Source: Comamonadaceae bacterium
GTDB lineage: Bacteria > Pseudomonadota > Gammaproteobacteria > Burkholderiales > Burkholderiaceae_C
Direction: 5' to 3'
Length of the DNA: 64,000 nucleotides
Assembly (NCBI GenBank): GCA_027488255.1
Contig: JAIYBZ010000001.1
Location: 160,402-224,401, forward strand
Part shown: one piece after another, positions 53,468-64,000 of the stretch
Layout: every line of letters starts with the position of its first letter
Numbering within the stretch: the first letter of the stretch is position 1
The notes under the pieces: generated by a model
What the model was told of the DNA's origin: nothing
What the model saw: the letters and a program-made list of their open reading frames with translations, nothing else
Databases searched by the model: none
Translations under genes and position numbers: made by a program

Positions 53468-55025
53468 GGGGGATCACCGTTTCTAAAGCCTTGGCCGACA
53501 TCAGCACCCCTGGAACGCCCGCACCCGGGTGGGTGCTGGCGCCCACCACAAACAAGCCAGGCACATCTTCGCTGCGGTTGTGCGGGCGAAACCAAGCGCT
53601 TTGCAGCAGCAAGGGCTCCAAGCCAAAACCCGCGCCTTTGTACGACCACAAGTTGTCATGAAAATCTTGCGGCGTGCTGACCTTGCTGGTCACGATGGCA
53701 TCGCGCAAGCCCGGCAAGACAGTGGCTTCGAGGCTCTCGGCAATGGCGGCGCGGTAAGTTTCGGCAAACGCCGGCCAGTCGGTGCCACTGTCCAAGTGGG
53801 GCACGGGCGACAACACATAAAAGGTGTCGCAGCCTGCAGGGGCCAATGCCGGGTCGGTGGCGGTGGGGCGGTGCAAATACAGGCTGAAGTCATCGGCCAA
53901 TTTGTGTTTTTTAAAGATGTCTTGCAGCAAGCCTTGGTAGCGCGGACCCAACACCATCATGTGGTGGGGCACATCGGGAAATGTTTTGGAGGTGCCGAAG
54001 TACCAAACAAACAAGCCCATGGAGTAATGGCCATTGGCAATTTTTCGGTCGGTCCAGACCCGTCGGTGCTGGGGCGCCACCAGATTTTTATAGGTCCATG
54101 CGGTGTCGCCATTGCTCACCACGATGTCGGCGGGGATGAACTCTCCGTTTTGCAATTCGATGCCACAAGCGCGCCCGTTTTCAATGCGAATTTGCGTCAC
54201 CGGCGCGTTGTAGCGCATGGGCACGCCGCGCCCTTCGAGCAAGCCGACCAGCCCCTTCACAATGGCTCCGGTGCCGCCCATCGCCGAGTGCACGCCCCAA
54301 GTGCGTTCGAGTGAATTGATCAGCGCATACGCACAGGTCACCGCAAAGGGGTTGCCGCCAATCAGCAGGGGGTGAAAGCTCATCACAATGCGCAGCTTTT
54401 CGTTGCGAATGTGTTTGGCCACCAAGCTGTAAAGGCTGCGCCAAGCGCCCATGCGCAAAAAGTCGGGGATGGCGGCCATCAGGTCGCTGACTTTGTCAAA
54501 AGCGATGTCGCCCATGCCCTCAAAGCCCAAGGTTTTGCAACGCTCGGCTTCTTCCAAAAAGCGTTCGTAGCCCGGCAGGTCATTGGGCTCAAAGCGGGCC
54601 ACTTCAGCGCGCATGTGGGCCGCATCGCCGTTGTAGTCAAACCATGTGCCGTCTGAAAAGCGCACGCGGTAATACGGGTCCATGGCCACCAACTTCACGT
54701 CGTCAGCGAAGCGTTTGCCGCAGAGTGCCCACAACTCTTCCAGCAAAAAAGGCGCCGTGATGATGGTGGGCCCGGCATCAAATGTGAAGCCGTCTTGATG
54801 GTGCACATAGGCCCGGCCCCCAGGGGCATCGAGCTTTTCAAACACTTTGACCTCATAGCCCTTGACGCTCAAGCGGATGGCGGCCGCCAGCCCACCAAAC
54901 CCGCTGCCAATGACCACGGCCACGGGGCGTGGGCGTGTTGGGCTGGTGGCACTCTCGGCAGACCCCTGCGGTGGATGCGGAATACCGAAACCTTCGGTGC
55001 GGTAAGTCTGGGCAGAGGTGTTCAT
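53454..55025 (-). CDS. crtI: Phytoene desaturase
   Basis: 523-residue FAD enzyme converting phytoene to neurosporene or lycopene. Nucleotide site VAVVIGSGFGGLAAAIRL (about 36-53), GGRAYVHHQDGFTFDAGPTI, and C-terminal FVVGASTHPGAGVPGVLMSA, all diagnostic for CrtI. The ATG at 55025 has AAAGG upstream; the frame runs on through puhE only as a shadow. The product number of double bonds (3 or 4 steps) cannot be read from sequence. Starts 8 bases after puhE. Confidence 0.95.
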   Translation of the reverse strand: MNTSAQTYRTEGFGIPHPPQGSAESATSPTRPRPVAVVIGSGFGGLAAAIRLSVKGYEVKVFEKLDAPGGRAYVHHQDGFTFDAGPTIITAPFLLEELWALCGKRFADDVKLVAMDPYYRVRFSDGTWFDYNGDAAHMRAEVARFEPNDLPGYERFLEEAERCKTLGFEGMGDIAFDKVSDLMAAIPDFLRMGAWRSLYSLVAKHIRNEKLRIVMSFHPLLIGGNPFAVTCAYALINSLERTWGVHSAMGGTGAIVKGLVGLLEGRGVPMRYNAPVTQIRIENGRACGIELQNGEFIPADIVVSNGDTAWTYKNLVAPQHRRVWTDRKIANGHYSMGLFVWYFGTSKTFPDVPHHMMVLGPRYQGLLQDIFKKHKLADDFSLYLHRPTATDPALAPAGCDTFYVLSPVPHLDSGTDWPAFAETYRAAIAESLEATVLPGLRDAIVTSKVSTPQDFHDNLWSYKGAGFGLEPLLLQSAWFRPHNRSEDVPGLFVVGASTHPGAGVPGVLMSAKALETVIPHVHA

Positions 55026-55033
55026 GGAGGCCT

Positions 55034-55819
55034 TTAAGGAGGGGTGGTCAAAGCCGGTTTGGCGGTCTGGCCCATGGCCCAACCCCAAAGCCGCTCCAGT
55101 GGCCAAGGAAAAATCATGATCAGGTGTTCCACAATCGCCAGCCCCAACAGGGTGGCCAGCATGACCCAGCCGGTGGTGATGGCGACGGCGCCTTTTTGCG
55201 CCAGCCACACCAGCCAAAACCAGGTGCCCATGGCCACGCCCATTGACAACACAAACCAGAGCGACATGCCCGAGCTGGTGCGGAAATAACTGGCCAAGTA
55301 CTGCAGGTGTTCGGGCAGGTACTGCGCGCCGTTTTGCGGCACGCCAAAAAACAAATTCAGTTTGGCCGACAAGCGCATGCACCAGAGCAGCGCAAAGGTA
55401 CAAATGGCCACATGGCTGGGTTGCCCCTCTTGCATCCAACACAACAGGGCGAAGTTGGCCAGCAAGGCCAGCTCGTGGTAGAGCATGACTTGCAGCGATT
55501 GCACAAAACGCGGCCAGCCGGTAACACCCAGCCCCAGCGGCGTTTTGCGCGGGCCGGTGATGCAGCCCGTTAAAAAGGCCAGTTCGTGCCAGCCCCACAT
55601 CACGATCACACTGCCAAATGCAAGGTAAGCGTTGAACACGCTGACCTCTTGCATGCTGTGCGCGACACCCCAAAAACTCAAGGCCCACAGCACCGTCCAG
55701 CCGCCCAGGCTGAAACGGAAGCTGCGTGCCGGCAGGCGGTCAAGCCACAAAATCACGCCTGTGCCCAACCACCAACAAAGGGCGGTGAAGACGCAGGCCC
55801 AAATGACTTCAGTCACCAT
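55034..55819 (-). CDS. puhE: Photosynthetic complex assembly protein PuhE
   Basis: 261-residue multi-span membrane protein (about seven spans) of the DUF3623/PuhE family. Visible: [20 protein letters not shown] at the start, [20 protein letters not shown] and [20 protein letters not shown], a conserved loop, and a final [17 protein letters not shown]. In Rhodobacter PuhE affects reaction centre and pigment levels, but its exact step is not known. The ATG overlaps the acsF stop by 7 bases. Confidence 0.88.
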   Translation of the reverse strand: MVTEVIWACVFTALCWWLGTGVILWLDRLPARSFRFSLGGWTVLWALSFWGVAHSMQEVSVFNAYLAFGSVIVMWGWHELAFLTGCITGPRKTPLGLGVTGWPRFVQSLQVMLYHELALLANFALLCWMQEGQPSHVAICTFALLWCMRLSAKLNLFFGVPQNGAQYLPEHLQYLASYFRTSSGMSLWFVLSMGVAMGTWFWLVWLAQKGAVAITTGWVMLATLLGLAIVEHLIMIFPWPLERLWGWAMGQTAKPALTTPP

Positions 55820-56895
55820 GCCGGTTCCATGCGGACCTGAGGCGACAGGTCTTGTTGAATGACCGGCATGAAGAACAAGCGCGCAAAGGTGGTGGCCGCT
55901 TGTACGGCGCAAATACCTTGCTGCACCTTGCCCACCAGACCGCCTCGGGCCTTGGCTTTTTCCATGGCCTTGGACACTTCAAACAGGCGTTCCAAGCCGC
56001 GGCGAAATTGGGGGTTGTCGGTGTCCAAAGCCAGCGGAAAGACCTGTTGCGTGATGGCGGTGGTGATGCGAAAGACTTGGTAGTCGTATTCACTCGAATC
56101 GAGGCCCATGGCCTCGTGCAACATGGGCCGTGTGTGGTCGCGCACATACATGGTGGCGTACACGGCCAGCAAGAAAAAGCGAATCCACAGCTTGTTGGCG
56201 CCCCGCAGCAGATGCGGGTTGGCGCGCATGATCAAGGCAAATGATTCGCCATGACGGAACTCGTCGTTGCACCACAACTCGAACCAACGGAAGATGGGGT
56301 GAAAGCGCTTTTCTGGGTGCTTTTCCAGCTGACGGAAGATGGTGATGTAGCGTGCATAGCCAATCTTTTCTGACAGGTAAGTGGCGTAGTAAATGTATTT
56401 GGGTTTGAAGAAGGTGTACTTCTTGGTGCGCTTCAAATTGCCCAAGTCGATGCCCAAATTGAAATCGCGCAAGGACAAATTGATGAAGCCCGCGTGGCGC
56501 GATTCATCCCGCGCCAAGTAGGTCATGAGTTGCTTGATGTCGGGGTTGCTGACGTTTTTGCGGATCTCGTTGTAGAGCACGCAACCCGAAAACTCAGAGG
56601 TGAGTGAGCTGACCAAAAAGTCCATGAACTCTTGCCGCATTTCGGGCGACAGGCTGGCCATGCCGCTGGCGACTTCGTCGGCAAATGCTTCGTCACGCTG
56701 AAAGTGATCGTGGTTGTTGTCGCCCTCGTACTCGGCCATCATTTTGTCCCACTCGGCCCGCACGGGTTCGATGTTGATGCGGTCCATCGCGGCAAAGTCG
56801 GTGGTGTAAAAACGCGGGCTGATCATGTCACTGTGCAGCGCTTTTTTATTGGCGTCTTCAGCGGTTTCGATGGTGTGGACAGCGGTGGCGTTCAT
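55813..56895 (-). CDS. acsF: Aerobic Mg-protoporphyrin IX monomethyl ester cyclase
   Basis: 360-residue diiron oxygenase forming the fifth (isocyclic) ring of bacteriochlorophyll with O2. Diiron ligands are in [27 protein letters not shown] and [10 protein letters not shown]. The chain is of normal length. GGAG precedes the ATG. No O2-independent bchE is in this window, in line with an aerobic phototroph. Betaproteobacterial AcsF enzymes usually need the small BciE/Ycf54-like partner, which is not seen here. Confidence 0.96.
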   Translation of the reverse strand: MNATAVHTIETAEDANKKALHSDMISPRFYTTDFAAMDRINIEPVRAEWDKMMAEYEGDNNHDHFQRDEAFADEVASGMASLSPEMRQEFMDFLVSSLTSEFSGCVLYNEIRKNVSNPDIKQLMTYLARDESRHAGFINLSLRDFNLGIDLGNLKRTKKYTFFKPKYIYYATYLSEKIGYARYITIFRQLEKHPEKRFHPIFRWFELWCNDEFRHGESFALIMRANPHLLRGANKLWIRFFLLAVYATMYVRDHTRPMLHEAMGLDSSEYDYQVFRITTAITQQVFPLALDTDNPQFRRGLERLFEVSKAMEKAKARGGLVGKVQQGICAVQAATTFARLFFMPVIQQDLSPQVRMEPAW

Positions 56896-56921
56896 GGGGT
56901 TCTCCAGTGCGAAATTATTTT

Positions 56922-57401
56922 TTAGGGAGCCTTGGGGCCGGCCAGTCGAAGGCTGGCAAACACAGCGGCGTTGCTGGGGCCAAACGATTCCAAATCAATG
57001 CGTTGCCCGGTGCTTGGGTCTTGTAAGGTCATGCGCCCATCGGTCCGGCCGATCAACAAAAAGGGGGCATCGGAACTCATGTTTTCACGGTGACGCTCGC
57101 GGGCCAAGGCGCGCAATGTGCTGCGTAAAAAGCCTTGCTCGCCGGAAAATTGCGCCACGGCTTGGCCAGTCAGGTGGTCCACCACCACGATGTCGCCACC
57201 CGCCACGTCTTTGAATTGCAAATCGCGTTGCCACTGCACGGCCGCATCGGGCGTTCGCGGGTCAAAGCCCGACCAGCGCGCCAAGCTCACGGCCACCAGC
57301 AGGGCCAACAAAAACACGCCAATCCAAGCCATCGGCTTGTTCAGGCCCTTGGACGCTGGGCGTCCGGGCCAAGACGACGAGGAGGGGGGCAGGACGTTCA
57401 T
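56922..57401 (-). CDS. puhC: Photosynthetic complex assembly protein PuhC
   Basis: 159-residue protein with a single N-terminal span ([20 protein letters not shown]) and a periplasmic domain containing [20 protein letters not shown] and [17 protein letters not shown]. PuhC is needed for efficient reaction centre-LH1 assembly in Rhodobacter. The start overlaps the puhB stop (ATGA). Confidence 0.9.
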   Translation of the reverse strand: MNVLPPSSSSWPGRPASKGLNKPMAWIGVFLLALLVAVSLARWSGFDPRTPDAAVQWQRDLQFKDVAGGDIVVVDHLTGQAVAQFSGEQGFLRSTLRALARERHRENMSSDAPFLLIGRTDGRMTLQDPSTGQRIDLESFGPSNAAVFASLRLAGPKAP

Positions 57402-58102
57402 GCCAGCATGCCTTGTTGTGACGAGTCGCCGGTTGAGTTGCCGGAAGAGCTGCTGGATATGCTGCTGTGTGTTTTGCTGGGCGCGGCGTTAGACACTTCG
57501 CAAAATTGCAAATGCTGGGCCCCGTTTTCGGCGCGCCACAGGTTCAAAAGCAATTCACCCACTTGCACGCTCCCGGGCACGCAACGCAAGGTGGGCTGCG
57601 GTTGCGTGACATGCCAAGCGCGTTGGTGCGGCCACAAATGGGCCCAACCAATGCGGTCCTCCGCATGGAGTGCCAAGGCGATGTCGCCGGTGCCCGCGCC
57701 TTGGGTCTTCAATGACGCGCCGGCGATGCGTTTGAAGGGCAGGTTGAAGGTCAGGGTCAGCACAATGCCGATGCGCATGACCACGCGCTTGTTGGTCAGG
57801 GTGTACAGCGTGCTGCGCGCCGACAGCCAAGCCGTGCCCAACAACAAGCCCAAGGCCAAGGCATACAAGCTGCCTGCCACCACCAAAGGTTTCCAGTCCA
57901 CGGCACCTGCGGGTGCGGTGAGGTTGATGGCCTGCACCGCCAGCATCAGCACAAAGTACAGGGCCACCTTGCGCACATGAAAAGCATGGATGGCCAAACG
58001 CTGCCAGTCGGGCGCACCCTGCCAAACCACACGCTCACCTGCGGGCAGGGCGCTGGGCAAGCCGGGGGCGGCTTCCCATTCGTGTTCGTGGGTGGCTTTC
58101 AT
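57398..58102 (-). CDS. puhB: Photosynthetic complex assembly protein PuhB
   Basis: 234-residue membrane protein with a PH-like domain. N-terminal GERVVWQGAPDWQRLAIHAF, two or three spans (YFVLMLAVQAINL and LVVAGSLYALALGLLLGTAW), then LYTLTNKRVVMRIGIVLTLT, the usual PuhB core. The last 25 residues are a Ser-rich, probably disordered tail. Overlaps both puhA and puhC by 4 bases. Confidence 0.9.
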   Translation of the reverse strand: MKATHEHEWEAAPGLPSALPAGERVVWQGAPDWQRLAIHAFHVRKVALYFVLMLAVQAINLTAPAGAVDWKPLVVAGSLYALALGLLLGTAWLSARSTLYTLTNKRVVMRIGIVLTLTFNLPFKRIAGASLKTQGAGTGDIALALHAEDRIGWAHLWPHQRAWHVTQPQPTLRCVPGSVQVGELLLNLWRAENGAQHLQFCEVSNAAPSKTHSSISSSSSGNSTGDSSQQGMLA

Positions 58103-58863
58103 ATCAGGGGTTCCTGACGCTCAGGGGTGGCGTACAAAGTGCCCGCGCCGTAATAGGCGGTGATCTTTTCTTCCTCGAGCAAAGTGATTTGCTGGTCTGA
58201 CTTTGTCTTCGGCACATTGGCAAATTGGTGGCTCAAGATGGCCTGCACATGGGCGCCGTCTTTTTTGACGCGTGCAAACGTCATGGGCAACAACACGCGT
58301 TGCTCTGAGTTCTTCAGTTGCACTTCGGCATAGCGGAACATCATTTCCATGCGGTCGACCCACAGGTCAACCACGGTGCCCGCCACTTCTTTGTCAGCGC
58401 CCCAAACGGGAAGGCCGCGCGGATCGACGTCGTGCTTGGCCACCGAATGGTCTGTGGCCACACGCAGGGGCACGATCTTGGGGTGACCATGCGGGTCCAT
58501 GTCGGGGGTGTCCGCACGCATGGCCCAAGCGCCCGGACCCACGCCCGCCAGCAGCGGGTCGCCCAAGGGCTCAAGGGGGGCGCCGTTCCAGCCGTGCATG
58601 GGCTTGGCGTTGTATTCCCCGTCTGGGCGATTCAGGTCGGGCGACAAATAGGTGTGGCCGTCTTGAGTGTGAAACTCTTTGGCCTCGGGCACGGGCGGCC
58701 AACCTTCGATCTTGGGGCCTTTTTCACGGCCCGAATCCATCGGATAGCCCTCGCGGTGGTTCTCACGCAAGAGGTAGTAAATCAGCCCTGCGAAGAATGC
58801 CCAGAACATGTACAACACGATTTGGGCCACATCGATGTACTGAGTGATTGCGCCTGTTTCCAT
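58099..58863 (-). CDS. puhA: Reaction centre H subunit
   Basis: 254-residue H chain with one N-terminal span (IDVAQIVLYMFWAFFAGLIY) and a cytoplasmic beta-barrel domain that caps the L/M quinone side and helps proton delivery to QB. Family segments: YLLRENHREGYPMDS, GYPMDSGREKGPKIEGWPPV and LPVWGADKEVAGTVVDLWVD. AAGGAGA precedes the ATG. Sits between lhaA and puhB as in most purple bacteria. Confidence 0.97.
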   Translation of the reverse strand: METGAITQYIDVAQIVLYMFWAFFAGLIYYLLRENHREGYPMDSGREKGPKIEGWPPVPEAKEFHTQDGHTYLSPDLNRPDGEYNAKPMHGWNGAPLEPLGDPLLAGVGPGAWAMRADTPDMDPHGHPKIVPLRVATDHSVAKHDVDPRGLPVWGADKEVAGTVVDLWVDRMEMMFRYAEVQLKNSEQRVLLPMTFARVKKDGAHVQAILSHQFANVPKTKSDQQITLLEEEKITAYYGAGTLYATPERQEPLI

Positions 58864-58894
58864 GGCTGTCTCCTTCAAAAATCTGTGAGTGGGT

Positions 58895-60343
58895 TCAGCC
58901 CGGCAATTGCGCCAAGCCAAAAGGGGTGGAGGTTTTGCTGGCAGAGCTGGCAGCCGATCGGCTGCTGCGCAACATGGGGCCCAACGCCACCAGCACGACA
59001 AAAAGCAAATACATTTCAAAGTGGTAAACAAAGCTGTAGGCGGTGATGGGCGTGACCAACACCTCGCCCAAGGCGCCAGACATGGCGAGTGCCGAGACCC
59101 CATCGCGCAAAGCGCCGCCCAGCGCCATCGCGGCGCCAGCGCTGGTGGCCTGCACCGCGCCCCAAGTGCCCATGACCAAACCGCCCAGCTGTGCCAAGGG
59201 GCTGCCTTCTTGGGCCATGCCCATGGCAGTCACCAGCATGCCCACTGAAAACAAACCGCCGCTGAAGCCGATCAGGCCCACCCCGATGCGGAACATCCAG
59301 GCCGCGCCAAGCGGTCCTGAAAAAATCAACAGTGCAAATGCGGGCAGGCCCAGCAACACGCCGAGGCTGGCCAAACGGCAGGCGTGCATGCCGCCAGACA
59401 ACCAACGCGCCGACAATAAAAAGGCCAACAACGCCCCGCCTGCACTCAAGGCCGTCAGTGCGCTGGTCATGCCCACATCGAGCTTCAAGATTTCGGCGGC
59501 ATAGGGCTCGAGCACGATGTCTTGCATGTTGAAGGCAAAGGTGCCCAAAGCCAGCGTCCACAAAAAGCGCCGCATTTGCGGCTGGGCCATCAGGCCTTTC
59601 CAGCTGTGCGCAAAGCCACCGGCTTCGCGGCGCCCGCGCTTGGCTTGGCGGGCTTCTTGTTTCCACAGCGAGGCCAGATTCATCACGGCCACCATGACGG
59701 CGCAGCCTTGCACCAGTTGGATCAATTTTTGTGGGCTGAAGTCACTCAAAAGCAAGCCAAACAAGGTGCTGCTGACGATCATGCCGACCAGCAACATGCT
59801 GTAGAGCAAGGCCACCACGCGGGGGCGTTTGTCGTCTGTGGCCAAGTCGTGCGCCAGCGCCATGCCAGCCGTCTGGGTGACCTGTATGCCCGCGCCCACC
59901 AGCACAAAAGCCAGGCAGGCGCCGATTTGGCCCACCCACAGGTTGGCGGCTTCGGGCTCGGACAACAGCAACAAGGCAAACGGCATGATCGACAGCCCGC
60001 CAAACAACAGCAAGGTGCCAGACCACATGTAGGGAATGCGGCGCAGGCCCAGCGCAGAGGGGTGGGTGTCGCTGCGGTAACCAATCAGCGAGCGCAAAGG
60101 CGCAAACACCATCGGAATCGCCACCGCCAATGCGACCCACCATGCCGGCACGTGCAGCTCGACAATCATGACCCGGTTCAAGGTGCCCACCAGCAAGGCC
60201 GTGACCATGCCGATCACCACCTGAAACAAAGACAGGCGCAACAACCTTCCCATCGGCAACTCGGGCGAGGCCGCATCGGCAAACGGCATGAAGCGCGTGC
60301 CATAGGCGGTGATCCAACGAGGAACCGGGATGCGGAGTTTCAT
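58895..60343 (-). CDS. lhaA: LH1 assembly protein LhaA (BCD-family)
   Basis: 482-residue, 12-span protein of the same family as PucC (for example FMPFADAASPELPMGRLLRL and LVGTLNRVMIVELHVP). It is placed directly upstream of puhA in the bchFNBHLM-lhaA-puh order, which marks it as the LH1-linked paralogue. It likely delivers or organises bacteriochlorophyll during core-antenna assembly. The ATG overlaps the bchM stop (ATGA). Confidence 0.92.
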   Translation of the reverse strand: MKLRIPVPRWITAYGTRFMPFADAASPELPMGRLLRLSLFQVVIGMVTALLVGTLNRVMIVELHVPAWWVALAVAIPMVFAPLRSLIGYRSDTHPSALGLRRIPYMWSGTLLLFGGLSIMPFALLLLSEPEAANLWVGQIGACLAFVLVGAGIQVTQTAGMALAHDLATDDKRPRVVALLYSMLLVGMIVSSTLFGLLLSDFSPQKLIQLVQGCAVMVAVMNLASLWKQEARQAKRGRREAGGFAHSWKGLMAQPQMRRFLWTLALGTFAFNMQDIVLEPYAAEILKLDVGMTSALTALSAGGALLAFLLSARWLSGGMHACRLASLGVLLGLPAFALLIFSGPLGAAWMFRIGVGLIGFSGGLFSVGMLVTAMGMAQEGSPLAQLGGLVMGTWGAVQATSAGAAMALGGALRDGVSALAMSGALGEVLVTPITAYSFVYHFEMYLLFVVLVALGPMLRSSRSAASSASKTSTPFGLAQLPG

Positions 60344-61047
60344 GCGCGGGTCCACTCCCAAGCTTGTGAGGTGTAAAAGCCACTGGCCACGCGCTGCATG
60401 CGTGCGTCTTGCCAGCCTTGCAGATCGGGATGGCGCTGCATGCGTTGCAGCAAATCGGCATGCGCTACGGGCGAGAGCGAGGGCGAGCGGTCGCTGCGCG
60501 GAAACAAACGGCCTGCGCTGTGCATCAAAGCCAAGAGCGGGGTCCGCGGCGCAAAGGTGAAGACCATGGAGCTGCGGGTGCGCTGTGCCAAACCGGCCAG
60601 TGCATGGGCAATTTGGTCACTGTCGTAGTGGATGAGCGAGTCCATGCAGACCACGTGGTCAAAGTGGCCCAAGTCGGGGCTGAGCATGTCGCCCGACAAA
60701 AACTGCACCGAGCCCGGCAGGCTGGGGTGCTCAGCCGCCATGCGTTCGGCAGCGAGCTTGACCAAAGTGGGGGAGAGGTCGATCGCCACCACTTCGGCAC
60801 CGCGCAGTGCCGCTTGCAAAGCCAATGCGCCGGTGCCGCAGCCGGCATCCAGCACGCGCAGGCCGCGCAGGTCTTGTGGCAACCACGACAACAGCGTTTC
60901 GCGCATGGTGTCTCGGCCCGCGCGCACGGTGGCGCGGATGCGGCCCACTGGCTCGTTCGAAGTCAGGCGCGCCCAAGCATCGGCCGCGGTGCGGTCAAAG
61001 TAATGCTCGATCTGGCTGCGGCGTTCTTCGTAGGCGGTGGTGTTCAT
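60340..61047 (-). CDS. bchM: Mg-protoporphyrin IX methyltransferase
   Basis: 235-residue SAM enzyme methylating the C-13 propionate of Mg-protoporphyrin IX, the substrate for AcsF. Motif I LRVLDAGCGTGALALQAA (about 62-79), then AIDLSPTLVKLAAER and GHFDHVVCMDSLIHYDSDQI, family-specific. Begins 32 bases after bchL. Length typical. Confidence 0.95.
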   Translation of the reverse strand: MNTTAYEERRSQIEHYFDRTAADAWARLTSNEPVGRIRATVRAGRDTMRETLLSWLPQDLRGLRVLDAGCGTGALALQAALRGAEVVAIDLSPTLVKLAAERMAAEHPSLPGSVQFLSGDMLSPDLGHFDHVVCMDSLIHYDSDQIAHALAGLAQRTRSSMVFTFAPRTPLLALMHSAGRLFPRSDRSPSLSPVAHADLLQRMQRHPDLQGWQDARMQRVASGFYTSQAWEWTRA

Positions 61048-61079
61048 GTGGGGCTTTCCATGTGGGGTGCTGGCCGGGT

Positions 61080-64000
<2,921 letters not shown>

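Noticed and set aside
55026..55688. N-terminal extension of the crtI frame by about 220 codons
   Set aside because: Shadow of puhE; the CrtI nucleotide-binding motif sits at the right distance from the ATG at 55025.

Overview
The window looks like the chromosome of a freshwater betaproteobacterium of the Comamonadaceae/Burkholderiales type that carries a complete-looking aerobic anoxygenic photosynthesis gene cluster. The evidence is a Bug/TctC-type binding protein, the paired cphA'/cphA arrangement, the moderately high GC coding style and a Rubrivivax/Limnohabitans-like order of photosynthesis genes. The genus is an inference from family content and gene order; no rRNA or other marker is present.

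Positions 1-34.9 kb are general metabolism and stress genes. In order: a histone-deacetylase-family amidohydrolase and an MscS channel (+); a TRAP transporter dctPQM (-); etfBA with an acyl-CoA dehydrogenase and a nitronate monooxygenase (+); a cyanophycin locus (cphA'-cphA on -, a divergent ABC transporter and DUF1854 gene on +); dnaJ, dnaK and grpE (-) with two good sigma-32 promoters; an FKBP isomerase and an FAH-family enzyme; then a CoA-dependent aromatic/phenylpropanoid-acid catabolic block (acyl-CoA dehydrogenase, MarR, Bug receptor, thioesterase, SDR, thiolase, feruloyl-CoA synthetase-like ligase, crotonase on -, amidohydrolase on +); and three small genes (-).

Positions 35.0-51.8 kb (+ strand) form a photosynthesis superoperon: crtE-crtF-bchC-bchX-bchY-bchZ-pufB-[orf74]-pufA-pufL-pufM-pufC-crtA-crtD-crtC-pucB-pucA-pucC-[orf39]-[orf42]. 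It supplies geranylgeranyl diphosphate, the chlorin reductase and late bacteriochlorophyll steps, LH1, the reaction centre with its tetrahaem cytochrome, spheroidene-series carotenoid enzymes and LH2. TGT-N12-ACA palindromes of the PpsR/CrtJ type lie in front of crtE and bchC, and strong intercistronic hairpins follow both antenna gene pairs.

Positions 51.8-64.0 kb (- strand) hold the converging operon, read from the right edge: bchH (cut by the window)-bchL-bchM-lhaA-puhA-puhB-puhC-acsF-puhE-crtI-crtB-BLUF. The genes mostly overlap or lie within about 45 bases of each other. It covers Mg-chelatase, protochlorophyllide reductase ATPase, methyltransferase and the O2-dependent cyclase, the H subunit with assembly factors, the first carotenoid steps and a blue-light sensor.

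The most interesting signals are three small single-membrane-span genes inside the antenna operons. One (orf74) sits between pufB and pufA, an unusual place. Two of them look faintly like antenna beta polypeptides with the bacteriochlorophyll-ligand His replaced by Lys. Other points are an LH2 alpha chain with Phe44/Leu45, the combination known from 820-nm-type antennae; a BLUF protein at the end of the carotenoid operon with AppA-like residue spacing; and a roughly 350-base out-of-frame overlap of crtD and crtC. No gene-free stretch exceeds 300 bases.
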